Shown here in pieces: positions 11,006 through 23,487 of a DNA stretch of 64,000 nucleotides (the first letter of the stretch is position 1; each line of letters begins with the position of its first letter). Under the pieces are notes generated by a model. It worked only from the letters and a program-made list of their open reading frames with translations. It was not told the origin of the DNA and searched no databases. Source of the DNA: Leuctra nigra (taxonomy: Eukaryota; Arthropoda; Insecta; Plecoptera; Leuctridae); assembly GCA_934045905.1 (NCBI GenBank), contig OW203767.1:20339073-20403072 (forward strand), written 5' to 3'. Both the position numbers and the translations under genes were made by a program.

Positions 11006-12321
11006 CTGCAATTAAAAGAAAATTCCGTTTTAAATTTTACAATTTACATGACAATTTGCATACGAGCCCAAAAGTTCCCGAAAAGCGATTCCAGTATAAC
11101 TATGTTGAGCAACCAATTGTAATGGAACTTTCATATGCTGACAACGATTGACTTGTTGCTTGTGAATAGACAACCAATCACTGCTTAGTTGTTTCCAGAT
11201 AAAGTTTGTTTAAAAAAATCGTAACAATTCGTAAATAAACAAACCAAACAAACATCCAAATAGTTCTACAGAAAGGTCAATACATGGCAGGAGATATTAG
11301 TTCTGATATCATCCAGATCGGCCAACAGAACAGCGGCAAAATGGCGGGATTTAAGGACGTTTTGGAAAATGTTAACTTGAATAGCAGTCATAATGTTAAA
11401 TCAGCGCTATTCACGGTAACCTGTCAGCTAAGAAGTTGCTGAATAATATTGATATGCCTTGCTGTCCTAACATTGCCCGTCTTAGTACAATCGTAACTTT
11501 CCAAGTTAAGTTTCAAATAACCTTCGGCAGTGTTCATTATTACAGAAAATCAATTTTTTACAGCTACAGGTTAGTTTCCAATAACGTTTTAAAGAAATAG
11601 TTAACTAACAGACTGTTAAAAGGATCATTCCATGAATGTCATTGGTTGTTGCCAATGGAAATAGGAGTCGTACACATTTAAACATTAAAAAGAGATAAAG
11701 AAGTTGTGACTACTCTTGGAATGTCAATTAATTATAAAGCCTATAATTCCTATAAAGGTTGTAGATTCACAAATTAGGAATCAATAAACTAATACATTAA
11801 TTAGATTTCAAATGTATTACAATTCAATTGAATAATTGGCCCAAAATGTCATATGAACGAAATATCCATCATTGTTGACATTTTAGATACTTGATTATTG
11901 TATTTTCATTGACACTAAACAAATACAATTACATTTGCAACTAATAATGCATTATTAAAATTTACAATATCAGTTGCTATGATAAATATAAAGGAAAATT
12001 GATATTTGAGATATAATTTTCTAAATTTGTCAATTTAATTTTAACCCAATATCAACTAAAATTCTTCCCTGGTGATTTTAATGACGAGATATTTCTTTTA
12101 ATGCTCCTTCTGTAGAACTCTTTTACGAAGAAAACACTCTTTTAACGATATACCATAAATTTTTTTCTTTATAAAATTTTACATTGGAAAACGTTAGATT
12201 TTGTTTCAGAATGAACACCTTGTTCATATTTCTTCCTGCTTTGAGAACACAAATGTTTTGATTTTGAAAATAATATTTATGTAAGCTGAAATGTATTAAG
12301 TCTGTAGTAATGAAGTTCTAA

Positions 12322-12665
12322 CTACCGTAAAATATAGAATATTTTAAATTTCGCCGAAAAAAAACAAAATTTTGATTACAATTCTACTTAAATGTATTGA
12401 TGTACTATCTGGAAGATGTTTAAATATACTAATTGGTATCAATCAAGCTCCATCTTACCTAAACAGTTGAAATATCACGAGAGTACGAAAAACACGTCAG
12501 GCTGCGATAACTTTAAAGGTTTCCCCCACATTTAATTGTTGGTGTTGTTTCCATAACGTCGTTTTTGCATTGTTTCATTGAAATAAAATACCCATAGAAA
12601 CATATTGTGAGAGATTTTAGGTTGTATTATAGCTGGTGACATTTTATATTGTTTAGTCAATAATT
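12322..12665 (+). repeat. Duplicated block, copy 1
   Basis: This stretch recurs in the same orientation at 13141-13490 with a few substitutions (for example GTATTGATGTACTATCTGG and GTTTCCATAACGTCGT in both). Non-coding; origin unknown. Confidence 0.8.
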
Positions 12666-12835
12666 AAGTTGTCGTTGTACAGAAGTTTGCATGGCATTAT
12701 TAAAATTTACCAAATTAGTTGCTTAGATATTAAATTTGAAATTTCATTTTCTATAAATTGTGTCAATTCAACCATTGACATTCAACCCTGGCAAAAAAGA
12801 ACAATTGGCTTATGAAATGAAATTTGAAATTATGT

Positions 12836-12984
12836 CAGCTGATAGCTGATAGCTGATAGCTGATAGCTGATAGCTGACAGCTGATAGCTGATAGCTGATA
12901 GCTGATAGCTGATAGCTGATAGCTGATAGCTGATGGCTGATGGCTGATGGCTGATGGCTGATAGCTGATAGCTGATAGCTGATG
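12836..12984 (+). repeat. (TGATAGC)n minisatellite
   Basis: About twenty copies of the 7-base unit TGATAGC, with TGATGGC variants in the middle, lie between the two copies of the duplicated block. Confidence 0.9.
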
Positions 12985-13014
12985 TCAGCGGAAATGTATT
13001 AAGTGTGTACAAGC

Positions 13015-13120
13015 GTGGAATAAAGTAGCTGTGCTGGTTGTCTCTCTCTGCTCCATATAAAAACATGTTAATGTTATGAGTCAGAGAGAGGCAGAATAAC
13101 AGGGTCTTTATTCCACCACT
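13015..13120. mobile_element. Short MITE with TGGAATAAAG ends
   Basis: TGGAATAAAG near 13016 faces CTTTATTCCA near 13112. Inside, CTCTCTCTGC faces GCAGAGAGAG-like sequence. This is the uninterrupted relative of the copy at 5630-5734. Confidence 0.55.
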
Positions 13121-13140
13121 GTACAAATGCAGTTCTATAT

Positions 13141-13490
13141 GACTCCCCCGTAAAATGATGAATATTTTAAATTTAACCGAAAAAAATAAACATATGATTA
13201 CAATTTTACTTAAATGTATTGATGTACTATCTGGGAGATGTTTAAATATACTAATTGGTATAAATCAAGCTCCATCTTACCTTATCAGTTGAAATATCAC
13301 GAGAGTACAAAAAACACGTCAGGCTGCGATAACTTTAAAGGTTTCCCCCGCATTTTATTGTTGGTGTTGTTTCCATAACGTCGTCTTTGCATTGTTTCAT
13401 TGAAATAAAATACGCATAGAAACACACTCTGTTAGATTTCTTGTTATATTATAGCTCGTGTGACATTTTATATTGTTTAGGCAATAACGT
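13141..13490 (+). repeat. Duplicated block, copy 2
   Basis: Second copy of 12322-12665 in direct orientation, separated from it by the TGATAGC minisatellite and a small MITE. Confidence 0.8.
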
Positions 13491-13738
13491 CACGTTAATC
13501 AATAATAAGCAAGATTCAAACGTATCAAATTAAAAGGGCAAATTAACGGGTCGTGTCTGAACATCTGCATCATAACTTCCTGTGTTAGTGGACATATTGA
13601 TATTTACATTTATAACTATAATCATACATCATCCCTCGAAATATTTAACCCTTCTCGTGTCTTGTTTCTGAAATAAACTTAGTTGCCTCACCATGTTATG
13701 ATGTTATCTTATGGCCACCAAGGAAAATAGCGTCACAC

Positions 13739-14530
13739 TAAGGGCCAGTCTTTCAATACTCTGCTAACTTTTAAACTGTTGATTAAGACTGCATTGTAAT
13801 GGCAACAACCAATTAAGGGGATTCTAGGGAGGGTATGAGATTTAAATTTTAGGGCAAATATAGTAAGAAGATGTTAGTAGAGACCGATATTCAGCGAAAT
13901 CACTTCATTTTGCAAAGTCAAAAAATTATCCGGGACGATCCAAACGGGTAAATTACGATTCATACGAACAGCCCCAAATCAATAACCGTTCAACATAGAG
14001 AGCTGAAACTTGGCATGAATAATCTTAATACATATACGAAAAGAACGACTAAGCTCTTTTTTGAAATGTGTATATCAATATTTCTAAAATTAAATCGGAA
14101 CGCCCCGGATTTTTCTTCGATAACCCCCTCATTTTGTATTGCCAGTGGGTAGGGTACAAATAAAGTTATTGAAACAAAACTCTTAGTCGTTTTCATCGCC
14201 TATTCATAACGAAGACGATGAGCCCACTTGCAAGTCTCTAGAGTAATAATTGCGGTCGCTGGAGTTGTTTGAATGCAACAGCAATATTTCGTCCAAAAGT
14301 TTCCGGGACAAAAATATTGGAGTCGAAAAGGGTCAAGTGGGTTGTAGAATCACTTATGGAATGAGGAAAATACATTATCTTCCTCTTATGTGCAATAGTT
14401 TGGCCAATTTCGTGTTTTATATGTTTAGTCACGTGGTATCACTGGAATAGCCTTAAACGACATTGTTTTGTCTAACTTACTGTTAACAGCTCATTGAGTC
14501 TTTAGCAGTGTATTGAAAGACTGGCCTTTA
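13739..14530. mobile_element. TIR element, 0.8 kb, TAAGGGCCAGTC ends
   Basis: TAAGGGCCAGTCTTTCAATA on the left faces TATTGAAAGACTGGCCTTTA on the right. There is no transposase. The ends match the small element at 9152-9294. Confidence 0.75.
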
Positions 14531-14934
14531 GATCAGGAATAAAAATATGCTAACATACCAACGTTATTTTAAAAGTTATAAACCAAAATCACCTCATTTG
14601 TACCTTATTTAAATACCTATAGTTGTAGTGTTGAAAAAAGTAATCCATCGTGATATTTTCAATAAATGTTATTTTTTTAAAGGGGAGGGGGGAGGGGTCC
14701 ATATCAGTCCAGCCTTTTAGAGTTCATTATGAGTGACTAATCTACTGTTTTGATATTTTCTTCATCAGTCTTCTCTTAAGGTAATACCTTCATTATACAT
14801 ATACAAAAAAATAAAATCTTGAAATTACAAGTTCAGAAAACTTTTTCCTACATTTCAACTATATTTAAGCATTAATGAATCATAAAATGTCATTTAACTT
14901 GCAACCCCTGTCGTATAGCGAGGTTTCAATTTAT

Positions 14935-15075
14935 TGCTTTCCGAGAATGAACAAAACTGTAACACAGGAGGTATAGGGAAATCATTTAGTTTTTGGTTGA
15001 TAACTTTTAAAATAGCACACGTTGGTATTGTTTTCAATTTTTTTTCCTAATAGAATGTCCAACTATCTATCTAGA
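14935..15075 (-). repeat. Interspersed repeat segment, inverted relative to 41975-42130
   Basis: ACACAGGAGGTATAGGGAAA followed by CACGTTGGTATTG and TAGAATGTCCAACTATC reads as the reverse complement of the segment in an attractin intron. A linked segment at 13625-13740 also matches 41815-41930, but directly. Confidence 0.65.
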
Positions 15076-15932
15076 AATCAGTTTTTTGAAAAAACGTTGA
15101 ACCTCAGTAAAATTAAAAACTCAAAAATAGCATGGAAATTGTCATGATTTTAATGGCCCCCATAAGACTACATGTTAAAAATAGGAATTTATAACTACAA
15201 TATCTCAAAATCTAGACACGAGAAGTTCTTCATATTTCACAATATCGTGTAAATAGTGATTATTGATACCTCTGCCAAAAATAGGCTTATTTGGAAGATA
15301 TGAGATATCAGTTGTCCTACCTTAAACTCCTTTGCTGATTCAGGCCTTGGCCTGCCGATTAATAATGGCATCTTGACTACATTCAAATCTCTAGTGGTTT
15401 CCCGTTGAAACAATAATGTTTCCCTGATGGATGAGGGGAAAATTGTCAATGTCAACCCCTCTGATTATTTATACTCAGTCAGGGAGAGCAAGGGAGAGGT
15501 CGCCACTTCTCACCAAGAGATTCTAGAATATTATTCCCCTCTCAGACAGTGGCGGCGCTACGGGGGGGCACGGGGGGGCAACTGCCCCCCCAAAAACTTG
15601 GCTTGCCCCCCCGGTTGCCCCCCCACTTGACGACTCCCATATATGCACACTATACCTGGCAAAAATAATATAAAATCATAATTAAATTGCAACTACAATA
15701 ATTATCCAGATTAAACCTAAAAAGCATAAAGTTATACCAATGGTTATACCATGGACGACACTTTTACTTTTCCCAACACCTTTTGTTTTAGAATAGAAAC
15801 GTGAATTTTTTGCACGTGTGGCATTTCATGCCCCTCGCCTTTCTATACTGTTTTCCTGAGGAAGCATTCTATGATTCTTTCTTATATCGTGATAAAACCT
15901 GCACAACGATAATTTTTATATACAAGTGAACC

Positions 15933-16594
15933 CAAGGGCGTATTCAGGGGGGCGGCGCAGCCCCCCCCCCCCCCCCCCCCGAAATCAGGGGTTATCTAAA
16001 AAAATATGCACATTTAAAATAATGTACACATTATTTTAAATGTGCATATTTTTATGTGCATGTTTTTATGCACATTTAAAATAATGTACACATTATTTTA
16101 AATGTGCATATTTTTTAGTTAAATTTTTGGAAAATTTTTGGAAAATCCGGAAAATTTTTGGAATTTTAATTCAATTCTAGCCATTTTGGAACGTTTTTGA
16201 CATGATCTGTCTATTTTATAAAGTTATTTTTTTTTATTTTTTCACACGTGAAAAAATAACTTTATAAAATAGACAGATCATGTCAAAAACGTTCCAAAAT
16301 GGCTAGAATTGAATTAAAATTCCAAAAAATTTCCGGGGCTAATCGCCCCGGACTTACATGTTTTCATTGAAGATATTTGACTATTCTTAAACCTCTTAGA
16401 CCAATTTTTGAATAATTTGTAATTTATAATTCCCCAAAATAGCTATACACTTCGATTCAAAATTGCACCTAAACGAATGACCTTGATCCAAAATTTTCTC
16501 AGGGGCTGCGCCCCCGAACCCCTTTCTTCCACTGTGGTTTTCAAAATATTAGTAATGTCCCCTCCCCCGAAATTTCATCCTGGATACGCCCTTG
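15933..16594. mobile_element. Nested hAT-like MITE
   Basis: The ends are CAAGGGCGTATTCAGG and CCTGGATACGCCCTTG. The flanking octamers AGTGAACC and AGTGAAAA agree at six of eight positions. It carries two sets of palindromes (16015-16105 and 16147-16336). Confidence 0.7.
16147..16336. repeat. 190-bp near-perfect palindrome inside the nested element
   Basis: The left arm CCGGAAAATTTTTGGAATTT is mirrored at 16317-16336, and the arms meet at CACACGTGAAAAAA near 16242. The pair could extrude as a long hairpin. Confidence 0.8.
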
Positions 16595-17474
16595 AGTGAA
16601 AATGTATTTTGTGGTTTTGCTGAACCCTGTGGTGAGGGGGGGGGGGGTCATGATTTTGGTAAATATGCCGACTTTTCGCTTTGCCCCCTCAAGTAATTGC
16701 CTTGCCCCTGCTCTGCCCCCCCAACGATTATTTCCTGGCGCCGCCACTGCTCTCAGAGAACCCGGGTCTATAGCCCCGGTTCGGCCGGATATTTGTCCCA
16801 TCACATTGCGACTTCACCGTCAGTTTTCCATCATACTTAGTTGACATAGTTTTTATTCCATTGACATTACATTGCTTAATGAATTGACCCTTGAGGAGGT
16901 GCTATCTTACAGTAGGGTATTATGGAAAGGTTACATTATTATAATATTTAAAAAATACATTAAAATCATACTAAAATATTCAAATACATGTAGATTAATA
17001 ATGTTGCATTACATTAAACTTTTTCCTGCTACCTATACCAAATCCCAAGATGCTTTATTGTAGTTCGATATATTTCATATAAATTTGACATTCTTGTTTT
17101 ATACCTAAACATTTGGTTGGATAAAGGTATTTACGGTAAAGCCCCTTTCACATATAATTATTCAGATAATACCTATGCATGATCAATGAAGATTAGATAT
17201 GGATTATATCTGTACATCAGAAGCAGATGGTCGGAAGTCCATTTATCGATTTTGCGTTGCATAGTTGGGTATGATGCTTCCAGTTTACTGATGTCAACAA
17301 ATACTGAAGTAATATCTTTCACAATGACACGTATGTCATTCCATTACATGACTGGATGAAGACAGAATTAATGTTTTTTAGCTCACCTCCAGAATCATTT
17401 AAAAAAACTTTCGGTCTTCACCTCAGAGATGTCATTGCACTCTTCATTAATCAGCAGCTAATCAATTTCATTAA

Positions 17475-20325
17475 ACTAGGAAAACGCTCGGTGTAACGCG
17501 TTGATGAGCGAGCACCGACACGCACGACATCGCCAATCATAGCACGATCCATTCAATCAAAGATAACTAACTATACATTATTTATTACCAATTTTCCCTG
17601 CAACTTTTCATAAACACTCTGGAACAATTAAATAACATATTATTGTACTGATATTTTTCCATCAATCTCTTGGGACAGATATTCAAACACTTAAAACAGC
17701 AATAAGTCTGTAAATTCTTGACCGATTGGGCTGGAAATGTGTAAAATATGATGTTATCTAGTCAAAACGTCGTTTTCATAACTGTGAAACACAATCCATA
17801 TCGTAAAATAAATTATTTTAGATAAGGTATACCTATACCTATGTATATGAAATACATACATTACATTTTGACTACATTATGTATTGCAATATGATCAACT
17901 AAGAAAAGAATCTGTCTTACTTGATATTGAGAATGCTTTGCTTTGCTACATAGAGCAACCCAGAATGCAGTGGAATTTCTGTTTTGAAATGTCATTTCTG
18001 ACAGTTATTAAAACTGTCAATAAGTGCATCTATGTTCTTGACTGGTAGGGCTGAAAATTTGTAAAATAAGAGACAATGTTGGTCTGAACGACCATGCAAA
18101 ATATGAGTTTGATTGATCAGATTAATCGAAGACCATTTGATAGGTCAAATGGTGGTGTGGCTATAGGCCGTTTTAAATTAAGTATACAAATGAAAAATAT
18201 TGGTGCCAATCCTTGCTAAGTTTTAAGTTGCCAATCCTTGCTAAGTTTTAAGTTGATCGATTAAACCTTTATGATTGAACGGTTCCTTGTTAATTTTCAA
18301 AAATCACAGGATCTCGTTCAAAAAATATACCTGGGACCACTCATATGATATGATATTAGTGTGTACACAATATCAGATCAATCTGTTGAACGGTCAATAT
18401 TAGTTTCATATCGTTTAAAACTTTCTGCTCTAACAACCTTGCCTTGTAGATTCGAAGTCGCCGTGAATTTGACAGCCAACACGCAAAAAGTCCCTAAAAT
18501 GACAAAAACTTTTGAAAATAACGACATATTAGAGTGAAAATTGGCAAAAATACCTTAAATGTTGGTACCAATGACCATGCGAAGTTTTTAGTTGGTCGGT
18601 CAATCGGTTCCAGTTTAAATTTCAAAAATCACAGGAAAAATGGTTTCAAATTTGAACCAATTGGAGGATATGGCTGAATTTTTTTTTGATTGGGTACAAT
18701 GTTGGTTGCAATGACTTTGCTAAATTTCAAATTGATCGAACCAACCAATCGAAAGATAATTTTTATAAAATTTGAACCAATCACAGGATATTGTTCAGAA
18801 AAGATCCCAGGGATCGCATAGAATACGTTAGTATGTGTACAAAATTTCAGATCGATTGGTTGTGCGGTTTGACCTGGGCAGTGCAGGCAAAAAAAAAAAA
18901 AAAAAAAAAAAACACACAGAGAAAGTGCCATAAGAGTACCGTGGTGACGCTCGCTACGCTCGCTCAAATACCGTTTTTACATTGGCTAAGTGTACATTGT
19001 TGAGCGAGCGAAGCGAGCGTCTCCATTTGGCTCTTTTGGCACGGACCTCTGTTTTTTTTTTTTTTTGTTTTTTTTTTTTTCTGTTACTGACGATATACAG
19101 GTCAGAGTTTTTCTTCGATCGAGCTGAAATTTTGCACACATGTACGTAACATTTCTGATTGTTGCAGACCCTAATTTTTTTGAAATCCATTGATTGGTTC
19201 AAATTTAAAAAAAATTAACTTTCGATTGGTTGTTTTGATCAAATTGAAATTTTGACAAGTCATTACCCCCAACATTGTACCCAATCAAACAAAGTTTCAG
19301 CCAAATCCTCCCATTGGTTAAAATTTAAAACCATCTTTCCTGTGTTTTTAGAAATTTAAACTATAACCGATTGAACGATCAACTTATAACTTCGCATGAT
19401 GGTTGGGTCCAACATTATCTGCATTTTTGACAATTTTCATACTAATCTGTGTTTAAATCCAAACGTTATTGACATTTTACGGACTATTAGCGTGTTGGCT
19501 GTCAAATTCACGGCGACTTCGACTCTTCAGTTCAAGGCAAGGTAGTTAGAGCAGAAACTTTCAAACGCAAATGAAACTGATAATGACCGTTCAACAGTCG
19601 ATCTGATATTGTGTAGACACACTTATATCATATGAGTGGTCTCAGGTATATTTTTTGAAGGAGATCCTGTGATTTTTGAAAATTAACACGGAACAGTTCA
19701 ATCATAAAGGTTCAATTGATCAACTTAAAGCTTTGCATGGTTATTTGGACCAATATTTTAGGAATGTTTTGAGATTTCTATACAAATCTGTGGCGAAATT
19801 TTAGAATTATTGGCTTTTAATGACATTTTCGATAAACAGAATTTCGGTTCGAGGTGTTGCGCGTATCCGTGCTCGCTCATCAACGCGTTACTCAGATTCA
19901 TTGGTTAAAATTTAAATAAATATCTCCTGATAGGCTGAAAAATGAAAACGGTCTTCGATAATTCTGATCAAACTCATATTTTGCATGATCATTAAGACCA
20001 ATATTGTCTCTTATTTTACAAAATTTCATCCCAATCAGTTAAGAACGTATGAAGTTATTTACATTTTTAATATCTGTCAGTAATGAAGTATCGAAATGAA
20101 TGTTTTCCAGTGCCAATTGAAAATTGATTCTGATTTGCTTTATGAACCAGGTGCTTAGATGCTATTTTAAAGTTTCGATGAAAAGCATACACTTTTAAGT
20201 TGATATCATAATCAATTCCATATGGATGTATATGTTTTCTGTGCGTTGTGTACGCATTTCCGGTTCGAGAATTTGCACGTACCCGTGCTCGCTTATCAAC
20301 GCGTTACACTGAGCGTTTTCCTAGT
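17475..20325. mobile_element. 2.85-kb foldback element with about 1.3-1.5-kb arms
   Basis: The outer ends ACTAGGAAAACGCTC (17475) and GAGCGTTTTCCTAGT (20325) are inverted copies, continuing into GTAACGCGTTGAT. The arms meet around 18970-19000, where GAGCGAGCGAAGCGAGCG faces CGCTCGCTACGCTCGCTC. The arms are diverged but collinear in inverse order. No protein domain was seen. Confidence 0.8.
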
Positions 20326-20358
20326 ATAGTTTCTCTATAGCTACATATTATCTTCCAT

Positions 20359-20641
20359 TGAACAGGTTGGGTGAGTGGTTTACGCTCTGAACTTGTATTC
20401 CGGAGGCCCGGGGTTCGAATCCCGCGGGCGTCCTTCCTGACTGGGGTTTTATCGTGATTTTTCCTCAGTCGACAGGCAAATGCTGGGAAGGTACCCTTCT
20501 AATAGGCCACTACCGCCTCCTTCCCACCTTCCATCCTTACCTACTCTTCACCATCATCTCCCAATCATCATCATAATCATTCATCCGTCGCCATTAGCTT
20601 CGTTGCAGAACAGTGCGACGTTAAGCCCCAGACAAAAAAAT
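20359..20641 (+). repeat. tRNA-derived SINE, copy 1
   Basis: A tRNA-like head (A box around TGGGTGAGTGGTTTACGC, B box GGTTCGAATCC) is followed by a body with GTCGACAGGCAAATGCTGG, then CGACGTTAAGCCCC and an A-rich tail. It matches 38498-38776. The head resembles a Leu/Ser class tRNA. Confidence 0.85.
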
Positions 20642-20654
20642 ATCTATCATTATT

Positions 20655-21560
20655 ATTAATTATTATTATTAATCAACTCTCGTATTTCACAGACCGAGTT
20701 CAGATTCCCGCGGCCGTCTTTCGTGACTGAGGTATTTATGCATTTTCCCTTAGTAAAGTGACAAATTCGGTGAATCAGTGCCGTAACTAGGGATTTCGGC
20801 GCCCGGTGCAAATCAAAATTTTGGCGCCCCCCCCCCCCCCCCCCAGCCCCACCACCCCAGAAAACGCTAGGTATACCCAACCAGTGATGATTTCAGACTA
20901 GGATAAACCAAAACTTTGGTTATGCACAAAACAAATAATTATGCAAAACAGTGGTCAAACATTTCCACGGCCCCATACAATGACAGCAATTAGGGGCCTA
21001 AGGGGGGGGGGGGGGACCTGCTAACCATATGCGAGTCCAGGGCCCTGAAACGGAAAATTTGATTTTTTGATAGGATTTTAATGGTTTTTAATCATTTCTA
21101 ACGTTCAATTTCACTGAAATTATTTTCAGAAGAATAATTTTTATTTAAAAACTTTATTTCAAAATTCTTTAAAGGACGCATTAATTTGTGAAGAGGGGAG
21201 GGGGTTAGACCTCTTGGGTGTGACTGAGATCATCACTGACATCCGCATGGCGTTTTTTGTGTTTTTAATAAGCAAACAATAATTTAGGGTGCAAAAAAGT
21301 CATTACATAAAAAATTGGCTTCCTGGCACCCCTTGTTCGCGGCGCCCTGTGCTGCAGCACAGTCCGCACACCCCTTGTTACGGCCCTGCGGTGAATGCTC
21401 CCTAATAATGGTCCACGACAACCTCCTTCCCACTGCCCATCGTTACCTGTTCCTTGCCATCATTCATCATCATCGTCATCACCATCGCCATCGTCATCGT
21501 CATCGTCACCGTCATCGTCGACGTCCATGCCATGGACACTCCTGGACAGAACATTGACAT
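20655..21560 (+). repeat. Diverged SINE split by a hAT element
   Basis: SINE-like sequence (CAGATTCCCGCGGCCGTC, then TGACTGAGG) breaks at 20775 and resumes at 21389 (CTCCTTCCCACTGCCCATC). The hAT element lies between. A (CAT/CGT)n microsatellite at about 21466-21530 has expanded in the SINE tail. Confidence 0.6.
20776..21388. mobile_element. hAT-type MITE with perfect 8-bp target duplication
   Basis: The ends are CAGTGCCGTAACTAGGG and CCTTGTTACGGCCCTG. CGGTGAAT flanks both sides (20768-20775 and 21389-21396). No transposase was found. Poly-C and poly-G tracts lie near 20828-20844 and 21003-21015. Confidence 0.85.
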
Positions 21561-21649
21561 TATTCCAGCTGTCACATGCCCGGTGGGGTCGGCGTCGTGG
21601 CGTCGTGGCGTAGTGATGCCCTAGACGTAGACGTCCAGAAAATGTAAAC

Positions 21650-22210
21650 AAATTAAATATTAAGAATCAAAATAATTAAAAAACAAATTTAAAAAATTAA
21701 ACTTGGCGCATTGGGTTTAAAAGGAGGCATCACAAAAAAAAGATAAAGAACTAAGAATAAAAATAGAAGTTCGTAGCCAGTGCAAATTCAAAAGGTACGC
21801 CTAGCTTTTTTTATAATTAATAATCCATCCCTGGTTCCAATTTAATGGGTCAGGGGGTGGGTGTTCCCACCAACACTAGGGCCACAGGACTACTGGAGAC
21901 CGGCTGGCCACGCCTGGCGTTTCCTCCTCATCTTCTTCTTTCACTTCTAATTGTTCCACAAATTCCTTCCACCGTGTTCTGTCCTCCCACTGTCTCTCAG
22001 CCTCCAACTCACTCCTGTTTTAAAATTATTTTGATTTTTTAATTTTTAATTTGTTTAAATTTTCTTTTACGGTTACCTATTTGAAACCTAAAGGCTCATT
22101 TTATACCATTTTAAGGCACAAAGTTCAGTCTAGTGCTTGGCGGCAGTATCTGGACTATCTAATTTCACGGATTTTAAGTGTGAACAAGTTAAAAAAAAAA
22201 TCGCGGCCCT
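21650..22210. repeat. Degenerate relative of the 4655-5600 foldback element
   Basis: ACTTGGCGCATTGGG at about 21702 matches the loop base of the foldback. Downstream, TGCTTGGCGGCAG, then TTTCACGGATTTTAAGTG, resemble its arm. The interior again holds a CTTCTTCTTT-type tract. The left arm is eroded. Confidence 0.5.
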
Positions 22211-23310
22211 TCTGATGTAATTTTCTATTTTTTATTTTCCATTAACTTTATGTTTGAAATTTTCAGCCAAATACACATTTTTCTATCCCATAAAAGATTT
22301 AAAAAATTACACAAGACCAATTATCGCCCTGCAGGCTGGGGCATTTTCTTTTTCATTTCAGTGAGCTTCTTCGCTCAAAATAATACCTACGTTTTTATAT
22401 TCGCACAATCGTTTTAAAAGTAACTGAAATTAAAAAAAAAATCCCTGCGAGGCAGGATTTGGGGGCCTTTTAATTCACTTTCTGTTAGCTTTATTTTGAA
22501 TATAAGTTTTTATAATCCCATAATCATTTCAAGAGTGTCAGGGGCCAGTACAATTTCAACGACCTTAACCTAGATATTTTAAAGCATTGACAATTTCAGT
22601 TGTGTATGGACCTGAATTTTCGCAAAAATGATAAATTCTGATAAATTTCGCACACAGACGAATTTTATTTGGGGGGGGGGGGGGGGGGGGGAGATAGTGT
22701 TGTGACGTCCTTTTAGGGGAGGGTTTCGAAAACACAAGGGTGACAAGGGTGAAGGGGGTTTCAAAATTACCCATTTTTACAGCCCCTCTTTGTTCTAGTA
22801 AGATCAAATCCAGATCTGATCATTGTTACATCAGGTGCAGTTCAAATATCTCTTCAGTGAAATTCCGCGCTTCGTTTCACTTGGCGCCATCTTGACGCCA
22901 TCTGTATGTAACATCTTCAACTCCCAAGTTGAAACCATTTTCAAATGCCTCCTTAAGTTAATGTATATGAACTAATTTCGTTTAATATTACTAGAATTAT
23001 TACTAGAATTACTAGAAGTGGAGTGGTCTTATCAGATAAGACGTGGAGGACAGGCAGCAAAGGTGGCAGGAAGTGGAAGCAGATAAGTGGTGGGAGGACA
23101 GGAGGATCTGGTGGAGAAGTTGGAGGAAGGTGACGAGGATAAAGAAGAGGAGGAGGATGAAACGTCAGGCCTGGCCAGCCGGTTTTTGAAGAGAGCTCCC
23201 ACTGTCTGACCTGACAACATTGTCAGAACCAGAAGAAGATTATTTTATTTCTAGGTAGGTACTGATTCTCCTCCATTGACTCTACTCAATGCAAATAAAT
23301 TATCAGTGTG

Positions 23311-23487
23311 ACTAGGTTTGTTCGTCGGGGTGTTCTCCTGCTCGGAGCAGGCGGAAGTACGTCACTGAATATGTTAGGTGCATGAATTACGAATCAAAAC
23401 TCGACGGATAGGTATAAGTAAACTTTTCCGTGACGACTTCCGGTGTGTTCCGAGCAGGATAGAACACCCCGACGAACAGACCTAGTG
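23311..23487. mobile_element. Short MITE, AGGTTTGTTCGTCGGGGTG ends
   Basis: TGTTCGTCGGGGTGTTCTCC on the left faces the complementary ACACCCCGACGAACA on the right. The near-equal flanks GTGTGACT and AGTGACTC are a tentative duplication. The extreme ends (AGGTNTGTTCG) resemble those of 48704-49556. Confidence 0.7.

Larger units (their letters stand above)
15547..16749. mobile_element. 1.2-kb hAT-type element containing a nested insertion
   Basis: The ends are CAGTGGCGGCGC and GGCGCCGCCACTG. Target duplication CTCTCAGA is perfect on both sides (15539-15546 and 16750-16757). No transposase was found. A second hAT-like element at 15933-16594 sits inside. Confidence 0.85.
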
